From assembly GCA_963970005.1 (NCBI GenBank), contig CAXAMN010027472.1:1755749-1819748 (forward strand): a stretch of DNA of 64,000 nucleotides, written 5' to 3'. Below are positions 1 through 12,093 of this stretch, one piece after another (position 1 is the first letter of the stretch; every line of letters begins with the position of its first letter). The notes under the pieces were generated by a model that saw only the letters and a list, made by a program, of their open reading frames with translations, made no database searches and was not told the origin of the DNA. Source of the DNA: Durusdinium trenchii. Taxonomy: Eukaryota; Sar; Dinophyceae; Suessiales; Symbiodiniaceae. A program made the translations under genes and the position numbers.

Positions 1-305
1 GGACCTTGCAACGCAAAGAAACCACAGCAAACAGCAAAGACCGAACCTGGACCGGTACAGGTGTGAGACTGCTGTTGAACAAGTGTATATTAGAAAGGAG
101 GGACCTCCCGTTCGACCCCTTTGAAGGAAAAGAAACCTTTTGGAGGGGCAGACGACGGTTGGATCGGCCGTTTGCGACGAACAGGGTTTGTTCAATCCGC
201 TGACCCGTGAGGAATCTCTTTTCTCGTCGTGGGTTTTGCCCCCAATCTCTGGAGATGTCGGGGTCAGTGGGGGTAGGCCGTGTAGGCATTCACTTTGTGT
301 AGAGT

Positions 306-738
306 GTGTCTACAAGATTTCGTTCGTATCGTTGTCCTTTTTGCGCTGGACATAATTGCACTGTTTTACTGTTCAGTGGCCGAAAAGGGGCGCCCATTTG
401 GATGCAACTCCACCAAGCATCTTCCGCGTCCGAGAGCGTCTACTTCTCTCCCCGTCCCCGTCCGAGGCCGGCTCGAAAGTGGCGGAGAATGCCGCCACAG
501 GGCGTACAGCGGGCACGCCGGCAGAGGAGTGAAGAGGCCGGTGGGGTCGGGGTCGGGATCGAAATCCGGGATGGTTTCCTGCTGTTTCGGAAAGTGGATG
601 AAATTTGAAGACCTGCTATCCACGAAAGCTTGCCTCAGCTGGCCACGAAGTCAGTTGAGGACCTGCTAGCCCGGTTCCTTCTCCCAGCATCTAGCACCCC
701 CAACCCCACTAAAGGAAAAAGCGCACTCTTTCTGTGAT
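306..738 (+). pseudogene. Coding-like reading frame interrupted by one TGA
   Basis: From 306 the frame runs to TGA at 606-608, then stays open in the same frame to 738 (RPAIHESLPQLATKSVEDLL...). Codon use is strongly G/C at the third position around 420-600, with Pro/Arg-rich and EIRDGFLLFRKVDEI segments. No family was recognised. It could be a decayed gene or a misread exon plus intron. Confidence 0.35.
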
Positions 739-1074
739 TGAAGCGTTGCCTTATGCAATTTGATCCATCCAGTCCTGCATAGGGGTAACCAACCAAAAAA
801 TCGCCAGATACAAGGACTCCACAAAAAACATCAGAGGACAGTGTTTTCCAGACATCGCCAGGCCATCCATGTATGGCATATTTTGGATCTGTCCTATTCC
901 TACCCAGTCAGTGGATAAAACCTCTAACCTTTTTTTGGGTATTGGATGCGATTGGTTTCCCCACTAAATATGAACAAATGGAGAGGTTTACCTTTTTTGT
1001 TCAAGGGAAACTGAGAGAGTCAGTATTACCTGAAACAGTTAGTAAACAAGAACAGTAACATCATTATTATTTGG

Positions 1075-1145
1075 AACCAGGCCTGCAACTGAACCATCAT
1101 CATCCACTGGGCCCAGGACTAGGATAGACCCAAGGAATAGTTACC
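1075..1145 (+). repeat. REP-H copy
   Basis: CCAGGCCTGCAACTGAACCA, TCATCATCCACTGGGCCCAG and GATAGACCCAAGG. Other copies are at 14603-14715, 31470-31535, 48311-48360 and 52013-52075. Confidence 0.5.
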
Positions 1146-1384
1146 TACATGGATGGGTCATAAATGGGTCAATGTAAGTTAACTATTGCATACTCCAGAC
1201 ACTGCATGGAGCTGGTACTCGGGACAAAAGTGCCCACATGCTCCCCTTTTCAACCACGCCGATGTACGTAACTGATCTCCAGTCCCAGACATTGTCTGGT
1301 CTGGGAATATGCCAGACCGCCAGACCCAACACACGCAAAAAGGCTTATTTCACTCAGGAGTGTCATACATGCGTCCTTGCTCCC

Positions 1385-1463
1385 AGTAGTATGGCCAGGA
1401 GCCCCGTTCGTAGCGTCCTTGCTCCGTTCGTAGCGATGCCCTTAATGCTCCGAATGTAGCTTC
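1385..1463 (+). repeat. REP-E copy
   Basis: AGTAGTATGGCCAGGAGCCC followed by CGTTCGTAGCG and AATGCTCCGAATGTAGC. Four copies in the window share the order: AGTA..GGCCAGGAGCCCCG, CTCCGTTCG, GATGCC, AATGCTCC(G/A)AA(C/T)GT. Confidence 0.6.
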
Positions 1464-3671
1464 TTTGGTGGCAGTGTTTGGGTACGTTCAGTGTCTTCTC
1501 CGTGAACCACTTGGTCGCCACGTCGTCGCCTGGACGGCAGGATGGTCGGTGGGGCGACTTTTCGGGCATCGGATGCTGAAAGCATCCCCTCCGGACACCT
1601 GGCCGTGGGTATGCTGCGAAAGGATCAGGTTTGGAACAGGTTTTAGAGAGTCAATCCTTCACAGACATACTACCTTTAGCAGCTGGTGCTGCTGCGAAAG
1701 GATCACTGCGATTGCTGGTCCCTGGCCTACTTGGGGGGGCTTATAGCCTCTAGTCCCGTCCTTTGGTAAGTCTCGCGTCTCAACATCAGCCAAAGACCAC
1801 AAGGCTTAATCCCACCACTGACAGTCCAACAGCATCAATTCCAATGACTCATGAACTGCCCCACTTGGCTGCAATAATCCACCATTGCCCGTTCGGGGTA
1901 CAATGAGTCATTGGCACTCTGGGATAGCTGGCATAGCAGCATAGCTGAGAAGACTTTTCCAAGAGGAGACTCATTTGTCCGTTCGCATTGCATACCTCTA
2001 TAGAGTCTCCATTCCTCAGGCACACCAGACCATGGTACACCCTTGGATTGGTGGCCCCACACTGGTTTTCAGGGGTAAAACACCCAGTTTGACCTTTGAA
2101 ATGGGAGGATACTATCTCATATTCTCATAATGATATCCTTTCCTACTCATTTTGAGAATGGCCTGCCAAACATGTTCACCTTTCTTTAAATGGTCCCAAT
2201 GGCTTCGGGTTTTTCACGGGCTTCATCGACCAACGAACGGTCGGTCCGCGGCATCTTGCGGCCGGGTGGGCAGGAGCCCCTGGTGTAGTTCGTTGGTCTC
2301 AAAATCCCCTGGTGTAGTTCGCGTGCTCAAAGCTCTTCTCTACGTCCAAAAAGACCGGAACTTAGAACGACAGGAACCAGAGATCATATACTTCCAGGAG
2401 TCACGTATTCGACGGGGTGCCGGTTCCGAACGGAGGAAGGATAGGGGTGTCCAGAACATCCGCGAGCCCTGGATGGGACGAACAAAACCACCTCGAATGT
2501 GACCCATGGTACTGATGTGTTCTTAAAAGCCTACAAGTTGGGCACATGCACCAAACATCATCAGCAGCAAACACCCACACACAGTCAGACCCCACAAAAC
2601 CCCACACAGTCAGACCCAAAAACAGTCAGGACACCAAAAAAAACGCTTTGAGCTGTGCACTCCCACCCGAGCGTTTCACGCCACTTAAGAGAGCCTTCCA
2701 CGTCGTGGTCTGAGCAGTTGCTCTTCAAGGTGACTGCAGGGGAACATGCAGACGTCAGTGGAGAATTGTTCAACCTTTTTGCGGAAAACATGGACACTGC
2801 ACCCCACTAAAAACCAGCAGGTGGACAAAGAAACACCATCAAATTTAAAGAAAACAGGGAAACAGCTCGGGAGTCAGATATTGAAATTCCCTATGGATCC
2901 TGGATCCACCCTCTTTTGGAGGATATGTTTGATGCTTTGTTGAACCAGAGCTATATCTTCCATTCCCTAGTAGAGGTCAGGAACAGGCCTCGTTTTACTG
3001 GTCATCCATTAGCACTATACAGTTATACAGACAATGTATTGGACGCCGATTCTGTTTATTTGGCGATCACTATAGTACGAATGCGCAATTACTCAATGTT
3101 CAGTTTTTGAAGGACCAGGTTCTAGTGTTTGGACGAAGCACTTGCTAGCGGTCTATTTTATACCAGATCGACATCTGTTTTTCCCGAAGATCATTGGCCG
3201 TTCGAACATCAATTTTGACTGGAAGAGTTACCTTCATTGCCCCCAGTCTCAAGCAGCAGAGGTGCTACCTGGGTTGACCAAAGAACACAGAATGCATGGA
3301 CTATTATGAACAGGTCATGGACTACCAGACTTGGTCATGGTCAACCGACCAGGCTTTTGGGGCTCGTGTTGACCCCAGTGACCGACCCATCCATGTAGTC
3401 GTGGTCGTAAACGCCAGTGCCATGGAGAGTTTGGTCCGATCCTCCAATCGTTTTAGCCTCGTTTTCAGAGGTTTTGGTCACAGGGTGTCCAAAAAGCACT
3501 GGACGAGCTCGGAAGGTCCTGCCAAGAGAGGTTGAAGAACCCGAGTTCGACTATCCCAGTTGAATTTTCCGGGTCTAATATATCAGGTCACAAAGGTCAC
3601 CTCTCTTGGTGGTCTGCGTAACAAAGCAAACCATGCTACTAATGGCCCATGGCCTCCAACCTAAGCGCCAT

Positions 3672-3857
3672 GGCCTCCTACCTTGGCGTGACAGCAAAGC
3701 ATCGTGCTTGCAAGCCTCGGTTTTGGGCTCTCGCAACCCGAGACGACCCCGTCTCCGCGCGGAAAAGCGGCGCACCGCGTCGAGAGACACGCACCGTGGG
3801 GTGGCGAAGAAACAACACCCAGACGCTCCCAACCGGCCTTGGTCCCTCAAAACCTAG
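3672..3857 (+). CDS. Candidate terminal exon or ORF fragment, unknown
   Basis: The frame encodes an Arg/Lys-rich tail (KASCLQASVLGSRNPRRPRL ... RGVAKKQHPDAP) with high third-position G/C, ending at TAG 3855-3857. No splice partner or family was recognised, and the opposite strand is also open, so this is a coding-bias call only. Confidence 0.25.
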   Translation, partial: GLLPWRDSKASCLQASVLGSRNPRRPRLRAEKRRTASRDTHRGVAKKQHPDAPNRPWSLKT

Positions 3858-4867
3858 CTAGCACTTCCAACGGGTGCCCTGTTTGGAGACCTGTAAGTAG
3901 GGTATTGGGGTATATAGTCTATTGGACACCCATTGGATGATCCTGGTACACAGCTATTTAAGCTTCCAGACCCCCCAGATTCGTGCAAGACCCCTGACTC
4001 AACCTTCGTTTTTGCGGTGATGCTTTGGGAGACCCTTTTTCCCCATCCAAGCTGCGCTGCTTCGCAGCAACCGAACTCGTTGGACGCGAGGCTCGGGGTG
4101 TGCAATGGAGCATGAGGAAAGCGAGCTATGTGCAGGGTAATTATAGTCTATAGACTGAAGACCCCTTGGAAGTCGCTGGTAGGTAACAGCAAAATCGTCG
4201 ACAGCTTGCGGATCCTGAGCCTTACCTGTGGGAATCCTTGTGTTGAGGCGGAGGGCCATGAATCCAGCAAGGTCAAAACCGTGGACTTCAAACATGGGAC
4301 TGGCCCGAACCTTTCCAGGGGGTCGTCACCACGCCGGCGGTTCTGCCTGGGATGGTCTCCCTGTTTGAACACTCCAAGCAGTTCCATATCGGGGTGCTGA
4401 AGCCCTTTGTGACTCCTGGCACACTCATATACCCAGACATGTTCCAAACACGGCAGTCCCATGGATCCCGGGCCTAAGATCCCAACGATCCCTGACGCCT
4501 CGGGCCTGAACGACGCCTCGGGTGGCAACGACTTCACCCGGCCCGATGAACGACTTGACTTGCGGTCGACGTGAAAGCGCCCTTCGGTCAGTCAGCGAAT
4601 GAAGATTTCCGTGGTTTTCGTTTTCAATCGGGTCAGCGAAGTGAGTCAGTCAGGAACGCGCAGGAACGCCGAGGTTTGGAAGTCAGCGAAGTGCGAAGTG
4701 AGTTCCACAGAGTTGGGTGCTATCCATGGAGGTGAGGAGTCAAGGAGTGTTTTCAGAACCACTTCTTTTCCGAGCCCTGGATGCGGATGACGAGGCACAC
4801 CACCCAACCGGAAAGAAGACGGGAAAGAAGAATGCCTTCACATCCAGAATATATATGCCCTAGGTGA

Positions 4868-5163
4868 TTGCTTGAGTCGCTTGGTTTCTCTTTTATTGAT
4901 TTGGGGTCTTTCCATGGCCTGGACCTCAGAAAGCCTGAGCTTCGTATCCTGATGGGAAGGAGAGCTTTTGTCCTTCGGGTGCCAGCTGCGGTCCGTGACA
5001 CAACATGGACGCGGATCCTGAAGGCTACGGCCGCCAGGCCCTTTCGGTCGAGCCAGGAGCTTGCTCGACCGGTGTGAGACTCGACTTGACTCGCCCGCGT
5101 CGCTGCTGGCTCCGCTTCGCGGAGCACAGCGGCATCATCAGTCCGTGATAATATGCCCTAGAC
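4868..5163 (+). pseudogene. Coding-like frame with two in-frame TGA
   Basis: The frame reads GRRAFVLRVPAAVRDTTW then ILKATAARPFRSSQELARPV, followed by TGA, DST, TGA and a further open Ala/Ser/Arg-rich stretch. Purine-first codons favour the + strand. A possible acceptor CTGGACCTCAG precedes 4930. A 124-residue antisense ORF shares the same third positions, so direction is not certain. Product unknown. Confidence 0.35.
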
Positions 5164-5974
5164 CCTAGGCTAGTTTAGTAGGACTCCAACTACCTCCGTT
5201 TCGAAGGTGGCTGGGGTGGGTGGTTTGGGTGTGTCAGTCCCCATCCTTCTGAACATACCTGGATCCTCCAGCTGTGCCAAATGTTTGCCTCAAAAACACT
5301 CTAAAATCAGCCCAAAGACTCCCCAAAAATGCCAGATGTTGGAAGATCCAGGTATGGGCCAGGAGCCCAACAAGTCTTGAGGATGGGACCTTCCAGAATC
5401 TCGCTTCCAGCGTCCCCATGGCCCGACAGTGGGAGTTTCTGCCTTCATCGCGCATCCGCTCGACGGCTCAGCGGACAGGTTTTAAGGAGTTGACTGAGTA
5501 GCCAGTCACCCATTTGGCTTCCTGGCACACCGTTGAATTGGCTGAATAATGCTGAATATGCATCCAACCATCGTTTTACTAGGGATTTTGCCCTACAGAA
5601 CAGGTCAAGCTTTATTTAAACCCTTGAACACCTGAAAAGAAACTCACAGAGTACCGCAGGAGGCAATGACAAGTTGACAACTCTGTGACAGTCTCCATGA
5701 GTAGTGTATGGCTAAGCGCAAACACCTGTGAGATCGTAGACGGAACAAACGCCAGTCAACTGATGGAAGCTCTGCACAACCTGTGTAGTTCATCAACAGA
5801 AGACCATGCAGCCCTTCCCACGCAAACATTCACTTTTCCCACACGGCGCGGCTGGTCATCAATGGCACGTCTCCAGGTAGGACGATGGCCGCCGGGTGGT
5901 CTCCAAAGATGATGCGGTATTCGGGTGATTGTATTGTTCCCAAAGTGAAGGAAGGCGCGAGTTCCATAGGGCTC

Positions 5975-6045
5975 CAACCATATCCTCAGAAAGTGGTTAG
6001 ACCCCCCTGGCACCCACCCCAACCACCTTCTGGGGATGTGGGTTC
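5975..6045. mobile_element. PAL-D-like hairpin
   Basis: AACCATATCCTCAGAAAGTG pairs with AACCACCTTCTGGGGATGTG then GGTT around CCCCCCTGGCACCCACC. Confidence 0.5.
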
Positions 6046-6330
6046 GAATGGGTAGTCTATGTGCAGGTTAGTCTATTGGAGATGCCTTGGAAGTAGCTGC
6101 AGCTCTGCGGAGGAAGAGTTGTTGATGTGGAACCCACTTTCGACAAGAAACTCCAAGCACCAAAACCGTTCATACCGCGCAACATGGTCTATACCAGGAG
6201 TCACATGGTCTTCTTGTGTGGTTGGTTTTGTTCGTCCCATCCAGGGCGAGCCCACACGGTGTGAACTCGGGGGTACCCCGACTTCCTCCATGGATCGCAC
6301 CCAACTCGCTCTGTGACTGCTGATAGAGAC

Positions 6331-6449
6331 CCTATAGGGATCCAGTCGTACCTTCTCAGGTACGGTGATTGGACACTTTTTGTGTAGGCGCCATGTGAGG
6401 GCCCAGTCGTACCTTACCTGAGGTGAAGGTGGCAGTGGATCCCTAGGGA
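6331..6449. mobile_element. PAL-C hairpin copy
   Basis: Starts CCTATAGGGATCCAGTCGTA and ends GGCAGTGGATCCCTAGGGA, with internal TACCTTCTCAGGTACGGTG. PAL-C is the GGATCC-bounded palindrome family of this window. Confidence 0.65.
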
Positions 6450-6869
6450 GAGAAAACACCGGTGTTTCTCGGCTCCAGACGAAACCACCGATGCGAAACG
6501 ACTCGGAAACGCTGCGCTCCCGAAGCCACGTGGCGGCGACGCCTTCCTCAGGAGATGCTTCCATTCACCACTCCAAAGGCCGGACGTTACGCCGTTCTCG
6601 AGACCGGTGAACCGGTGCACCGGATGTGCCGAAGGGTGCCGCCTCTCGGGTGTTGGTGGGTTGGGGTGCAGACCTGGAACCCGGTGGGGGGGGGACGGCC
6701 ATGGGGGTCGAGTGGGACGGCCCGGCCCGTCTATAGACGCCCCAACTGGGTCAGATCAAAGCACAATGACACTATGCTGTATCCAATCAATGCCGTAGAC
6801 AGAGGGGGAGGACCATCTTCATCTTCGGATCCTTCACGAGTTCGGTAGGGTCAGGTCCAATGTATAATA

Positions 6870-6962
6870 CCCAAACACTCCATGTAATTATGCTATATAT
6901 GCCTACATTGGGGTGGCTTTAGGGGTCAATGTATGTAAATATGCCATACATGGAGTGTCTGG
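6870..6962. mobile_element. PAL-A hairpin copy
   Basis: Arms CCCAAACACTCCATGTAATT and ATGCCATACATGGAGTGTCT around GCCTACATTGGGGTGGC. Confidence 0.6.
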
Positions 6963-8217
6963 TTTAGATATGTTTAGATGCAAAGCGACTGAACCATGGT
7001 TCCCGGCAGGGCTGGTAGCATGGGGTTACAAAGGTTCGGCAACAATGGTTCGGGAATCTTTGGGGGGAATATTCCCGGTCCTTTCAGGTCCTTTCATGTC
7101 CTTTCTAATTCTACTTGCCGCCCCAGTCGTGTGCGCTGGCTTACTTCTGTTTGCGTGTCCTCCCACAATGGCACCAGACCGACTGGTTGACCCACCCGGC
7201 CGTACGGTCGTTCGTGGCACATGGTGCACGCTGCATGGGTTTGATCCATCCCCAACATGTGTGGCTTGGGTTTCTGTCTCCTCCGCAGTGGCAGAATCAT
7301 GTTGTATCTCTTTTCAAGAATGTGTTCTCCAACCAAGCAACCTGTCACCTTACATAACCATACACAACCTATAGCTATATATATACATAGCCCCGGCTGA
7401 GGTCCCGCGGTCCCGCAGGTTTCCACTTCTTACTCGCCCCCGAACCGATGAGGATCACGGCAGCTTCTCAGCCCGAAACTGACTCGTCCACTGAAGTGGC
7501 CAGCGACAGGCACGATTCCTGGACAAGGACAGACAACGGGTAATAGCAAAATAGCACTCCACGGACGATAAAACAACTGAAAAATCTCAAAAATCTCAAA
7601 AATTGGGGTAATGTAGCAAGGCATACGGCACACGTCAAGCCTTTCGGCCCAATCTTCTTCTGAACAGCCTGAGCACAGGCTTCAGCTTTTGTAAGTCCAC
7701 TCGTTTGAAAGCCAGCTTTGTGTAAAACGTAGCTGTGAGCCAAAAGACTGCAGGAGGAAGTAGCCACACATTTATCTTCCGAAGACTGGCTAAACAAAGC
7801 GGTGCACGTGCTCAAAGTGCCAAGCCACACTCAGCTGCCTGACCTGACCGGCCAATCCATCCGGAAGCCTGGTTTACTTCCCACACCCACTCACAACATC
7901 TCACAACCACCTGTACTCACGTGTTTAAGCCACAAGTGGGACTTCATTTAACAACTTCAAAATTGGGAAGATGGGGTCATTCTAACCTCGAAGTTTGAGC
8001 AGGCACTTGGAAGAGTGGCTGGTTTATATAAACTTAGCCTTCCATTCTTGGATGACTGATGAGTCAGTCACCAAAAAAACAATACAGGAGATTCAAGCTT
8101 CGACGAAACGTGCTACCCAGCATGCAGCTCAGCTGGTTGGACACTATGTTGGGCCCTTCGTCCATGGTTTAGTGAGACATCGACACGTGGCACCAATCAT
8201 AATCAACTGATTTTGAT

Positions 8218-8306
8218 GCCCCGATCCAAGTACCTTCTCAGAAGGTGTTTGGGGTGGCTGTGGATGGTCCAAGTGCCTTCTGAGAAGGTACTTGGATCCC
8301 TAGGGA
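8218..8306. mobile_element. PAL-C hairpin copy
   Basis: Arms GATCCAAGTACCTTCTCAGA and CCTTCTGAGAAGGTACTTGG then ATCCCTAGG around TTTGGGGTGGCTGTGG. Confidence 0.65.
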
Positions 8307-8691
8307 TGGTGCTACCCAACAACTATCCCAACAACTATCGTCCAGCCCTCATCTTCGCTGTCACGTGGAGCTTGAGCATGCTTGAGCTGTGCTAACATCA
8401 GTGATCACCGACTGCTGAGGCACACACAGAGGGAACATCAGGGAACTAAACCGTTTTCCCGACCTTTCATTCTACCTTTCATGTTTAGACCTTTCATTTT
8501 AAAGCAGGGCTCCCACTCAGCCCATACAGTGTCACGGCAAGAGGGCTCCAAGCTGCTCCAGGGCAGCGTGGGGTATTGCAGCGCAGCGAGGAACTCACAC
8601 CGTGATTGCGTTGGAAGCCAACTCACGGCGTGATGTTGTGCAAAGCATCCTGTTGAAGCAAGGACCTTTAGTACCAGGACCCTCCGACAGG

Positions 8692-8757
8692 TCACCAATT
8701 GAGACCTGTTAGGGTCCAACAACCCTCAACTAACAGCCTGTTGGAGGGTGCTGGTAT
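8692..8757. mobile_element. Hairpin element (REP-J)
   Basis: The arms are versions of GACCTGTTAGGGTCC and CCTGTTGGAGGGTGCTGG around AACAACCCTCAAC. Confidence 0.4.
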
Positions 8758-9410
8758 ATGAATTCTCATCATCCGCTCGTACAGTGTCGGGGTAGAGTAA
8801 AAATGGTCTATACCAGCATTCGCAAAGGAGTGGTGTGGCTTGTCCCATCCAGCGCACCCCGCGCGGGGCAACTTCGTCGGATAGCACCCAACTCGCTCTG
8901 TGAGTGGTCACCGTTTTGGTGTCTCGTCTCGCATGTCCACTGTCCCCGTCATCTTGAAACGGCACAGGCGAATGGCACTCGAGTATGGCGGAGCTTGGAG
9001 CAGCAGGCCGGAGATCATGTGAGCTCCGTTGGTGCGGCATGCTTGGTGGCGTTGTCACAACGTAGAAGACAAACCCATCCTAAAATGCTTCAATCTTCTT
9101 GATCTTGTGCAGTGTTTTTTTTAAAGATGTGGCCAAAATGAACTCAAGATGCAGGTATCCTGATCGGAAGTCATAAGATGCACTACCACGAATTCTGTAG
9201 GCTATAGTCTCTAGGTCCAGGTAAAATTTGACAGCCAACATTGACATTCACTCTCGCCTGGGTTACTTCCTGGGTCACGGGAAAATCCATGGAAACTGAT
9301 GGAAACTCCGAATCCAGTCACCATTAAGTGTATGTTTGCGCACGTGCCCCTTCTGGAGATCCACCGAAAAAGAGCTCCAAACAGTGGCACCCTCCCCACT
9401 CCAAACCAAA

Positions 9411-9500
9411 ACCGCTCCAACCATATCGGTGCTTGGGGTGGGTGGGTGGTTTCGGGGAGTCCGTCCCCACCGGTTCCGGGCGGAGGATGGGCTGGGAGCC
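9411..9500. mobile_element. Partial PAL-D copy
   Basis: CCAACCATATCGGTGCTTGG, GGGTGGGTGGTTTC and GTCCGTCCCCACC match the PAL-D loop region; the outer arms are eroded. Confidence 0.4.
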
Positions 9501-9633
9501 CGCACCCCGCAACCGGTTCACCTCGGCACCGGTCGCGGAGAATCCGCCAACCGCAGGAGCTCGGAGCAGCGGTGCACGTGCCGAACCGAGTGGAGCGGGA
9601 GCAGAGGGGGGTTCTTCACCACATCGGAACCGC

Positions 9634-9721
9634 CCCTAGGGATCCAGTCGTACCGAAGGCATCTGGACCCTGGAACCCACCCCAGTCCCACCGTACCTCA
9701 GAGGGTACGACTGGATCCCGG
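9634..9721. mobile_element. PAL-C hairpin copy
   Basis: CCCTAGGGATCCAGTCGTAC on the left, GGGTACGACTGGATCCCG on the right, loop ACCCACCCCAGTCCC shared with PAL-D. Confidence 0.65.
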
Positions 9722-10720
9722 ATGGGCACGCAAGCAAAACCACCAGCATCCTCCAAGAGGTCACGACGGTCACGACGTTAAAGGTCTGCAAAACCACCGT
9801 TTCGGAGGCCTGTTGGAGGGTCCTGGAAGTGATGTGTTTTTGGAAACGTTTTGAAACCTGGACCCTCAACAGATTAAGAATGTTCATCACTGACTATTGG
9901 GATTTCTTTCCTATTGGGCCGGTTTGGCCGATTCCAACCAAAAGTGAACCGTCTCAACCAAAAACGAACGTTAGCGCTGCTCCTCTTCTTTTTTTGATGC
10001 GCACACTTTAACGTGTCCAATCAAGTGGAAAGCCTGTAAGCCACAGTGCAAACAAGTGTGCTATCAATGAACGTCTGAGTGGGTCCAAGTGATTCTTGTT
10101 GGATAGCACGTCCCTTTTTCCACTCATCATCCCTGCCAAGGGAAACCTCTCTGAAGTTCTAGTTGTGTGATGGGAACTCGATGAAATCCTGAAGACCATC
10201 AAAAACCCAAGAGTACAGAAATCCGGATTTGCGTACTTTTGCAGGTTTTTGGGTACTATTTGCGTGCGGTTGCGTACTATTTTGCGGATGTGTTTATGTA
10301 CGTGTTGTTTCTTGTACCCTTGGCATGAAAAAGCAACTGTGCAGATTAAATGTTGCATATCGAGCCGAGTGAATACCAATAGCAGCGTTTGATGGATGCT
10401 GCATGTCTGAATTAGTGGGGGCTAACTCAGCATCCAGCTCTTCACAAAGGTGAATGCTAGGAATGAGGTACTTTTGTGTTCGACCCTGTCAGCATGGCTT
10501 CAAAATGCTGTTAATTACAGTTGTTGTTGCAAACCTCCAAAGTTCAAGCTTCCTATCCTCAGTCCAATAGTCCAATCAGATAAGTTTTCATGAATTGAAC
10601 GATTCTCCTTGCTCAACTCCAATTATGGCACTATTGGGCCAGAATGTCCAGTTTGAACGGTTTCAAGGTTTTGCGACCTTTGAAACAGTGTTTTACTGCT
10701 TTAATTACCAAGGATTTTAG

Positions 10721-11197
10721 ACGACCAAACCCGGTCAATCCGAGCGCATTCCAACCCTCAGAGATGGTCATCATGACCGGACGGATGACGGATCCCTGTC
10801 GCCGCACTCTATGGCGCCGGCCACGAATACCACCAGCTTAGTAGGCCATCTTGGCGCTGTCCAGGACTGCAGTCCGAACATGGCCTACATGGCCGAAGGG
10901 TGGTGCCGAAGGGTGGGGCTTCCAGGGCGCCATGTATGGCCTGAACGGAGCTCCCAGCCGTTCTGACGCCCCTGGAAGGTTCGGGTAGCTACTACCCCAA
11001 CCTCGTGTGAGCGCTGGGGGAAGTGAGGCATGCTCCGGTGGTGGTCGCAGGTGGAGCTCGGACTCCTGACGAAGCCTCGCAGGGCCAAGCTTTCGGCTGG
11101 GAAGCGCAGGGAGTGGGGTGAGGTGGCGAGTCGGGAGTCACCCAAGCAGCTGGCGAGGAGCCAAGCAGCTGGGGAAAACTCGTTGGAGATAATCTGA
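10721..11197 (+). pseudogene. Coding-like frame with two in-frame TGA (unknown protein)
   Basis: After an acceptor-like ATTTTAG the frame stays open for 159 codons except TGA at 10964 and 11024. The last part, from ATG 11030, encodes a 55-residue basic peptide beginning MLRWWSQVELGLLTKPRR, with about 78% G/C at third positions. No family was recognised. Both stops could derive from CGA (Arg) by one C-to-T change. A codon-aligned antisense ORF exists. Confidence 0.4.
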
Positions 11198-11219
11198 GAG
11201 ATTCAATTCCCTCAAGGCA

Positions 11220-11327
11220 CAGGGTTCCAGTCTCACATCCGAAGTCGGTTCGGTGGTTGGGCGGGTGGTTCCAGCTGAGTCAGTCCCCACCGAACCTGAG
11301 GATATGGGCCAGGAGCCCAAACGGGAT
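11220..11327. mobile_element. PAL-D hairpin copy
   Basis: The right arm CCTGAGGATATGGGCCAGGA then GCCCAAACGGG is complete; the left arm is diverged. GGTTCGGTGG / CCACCGAACC forms the inner stem. Confidence 0.55.
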
Positions 11328-11998
11328 TCTTCAGAAATATTATGAAATATTCAGAAATGACTCTGGCGGGCCCTGTACAGGAGTCTGGATGCATCTCATC
11401 TATCTTGCCCCAACCGATCCCTGCTCACTGTAGTACAGTACATTGATTGTGTGAAGTGACCTTAAGTGAGATTATTACAGCTCATGCAAGGCACCATAAC
11501 ACTTCAACAGCTCATCTTGACAGTGGATGCAGAACCCCCCATATAACCCCCCAGTAGTCCTGATTTTGCTTGAGGTGATGTGGTTTATCTTCTGTGCATC
11601 TTTTTAAATGTTTTCCAGGTTGCTGGATGGCAAATTCAAATCCAAGTAGTGGAGTGACCGCACTGGGCACTGGCAGACGGTCGGACTGTTGGTTTTCGAA
11701 GATGGACAAGTTTTGCCAAGCAGAGTGGCAACTGGCCTATAGTGGACCATGTCAAGCCATTCTGCAGGTACTGTACCCTCCAGCAGATCAACATGGACCC
11801 CAAAACCATTCCCGTTGGTCTTTACTCAGAGGGTCGAAACCACCAAAGGGGCATCCTCAGGGTTTCTTTGGGATCGTCCTGCAGGTACTGAGACGGTGAT
11901 TCCTCCGTTCGATGCCCCAAAAACCACCCTGCGTTGCGTGGACTCGTGACCAAACCTTGGGAGTCCGTATACCGACCCAACAAGCCCTCGTCCAAACA

Positions 11999-12093
11999 GC
12001 TCCAGTCTGACCCAATAAAACCTCATCATATATACCTCGTTGAGTAGTGATGACGTCTATGATCAACTGCAGTAAAGTGAGCTTAAACATCAC
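11999..12093 (+). repeat. REP-F copy
   Basis: GCTCCAGTCTGACCCAATAA, CTCGTTGAGTAGTGATG and CTGCAGTAAAGTGAGCTTAA. Three copies share TTGAG(T/C)AGTG ... CAGTAA(A/C)(A/G)TG(A/G)G..(A)AA; the flanking ACCTCATT/AATGAGGT can pair as a hairpin. Confidence 0.55.

Larger units (their letters stand above)
739..3520. other. No gene seen; dispersed-repeat territory
   Basis: This stretch holds fragments of the dispersed families described elsewhere (1075-1145 REP-H, 1385-1463 REP-E, a PAL-A-like half element near 1275-1320). It also holds an antisense copy of the sequence near 6180-6320 at about 2440-2520. Open frames are short and lack codon bias. Confidence 0.5.
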
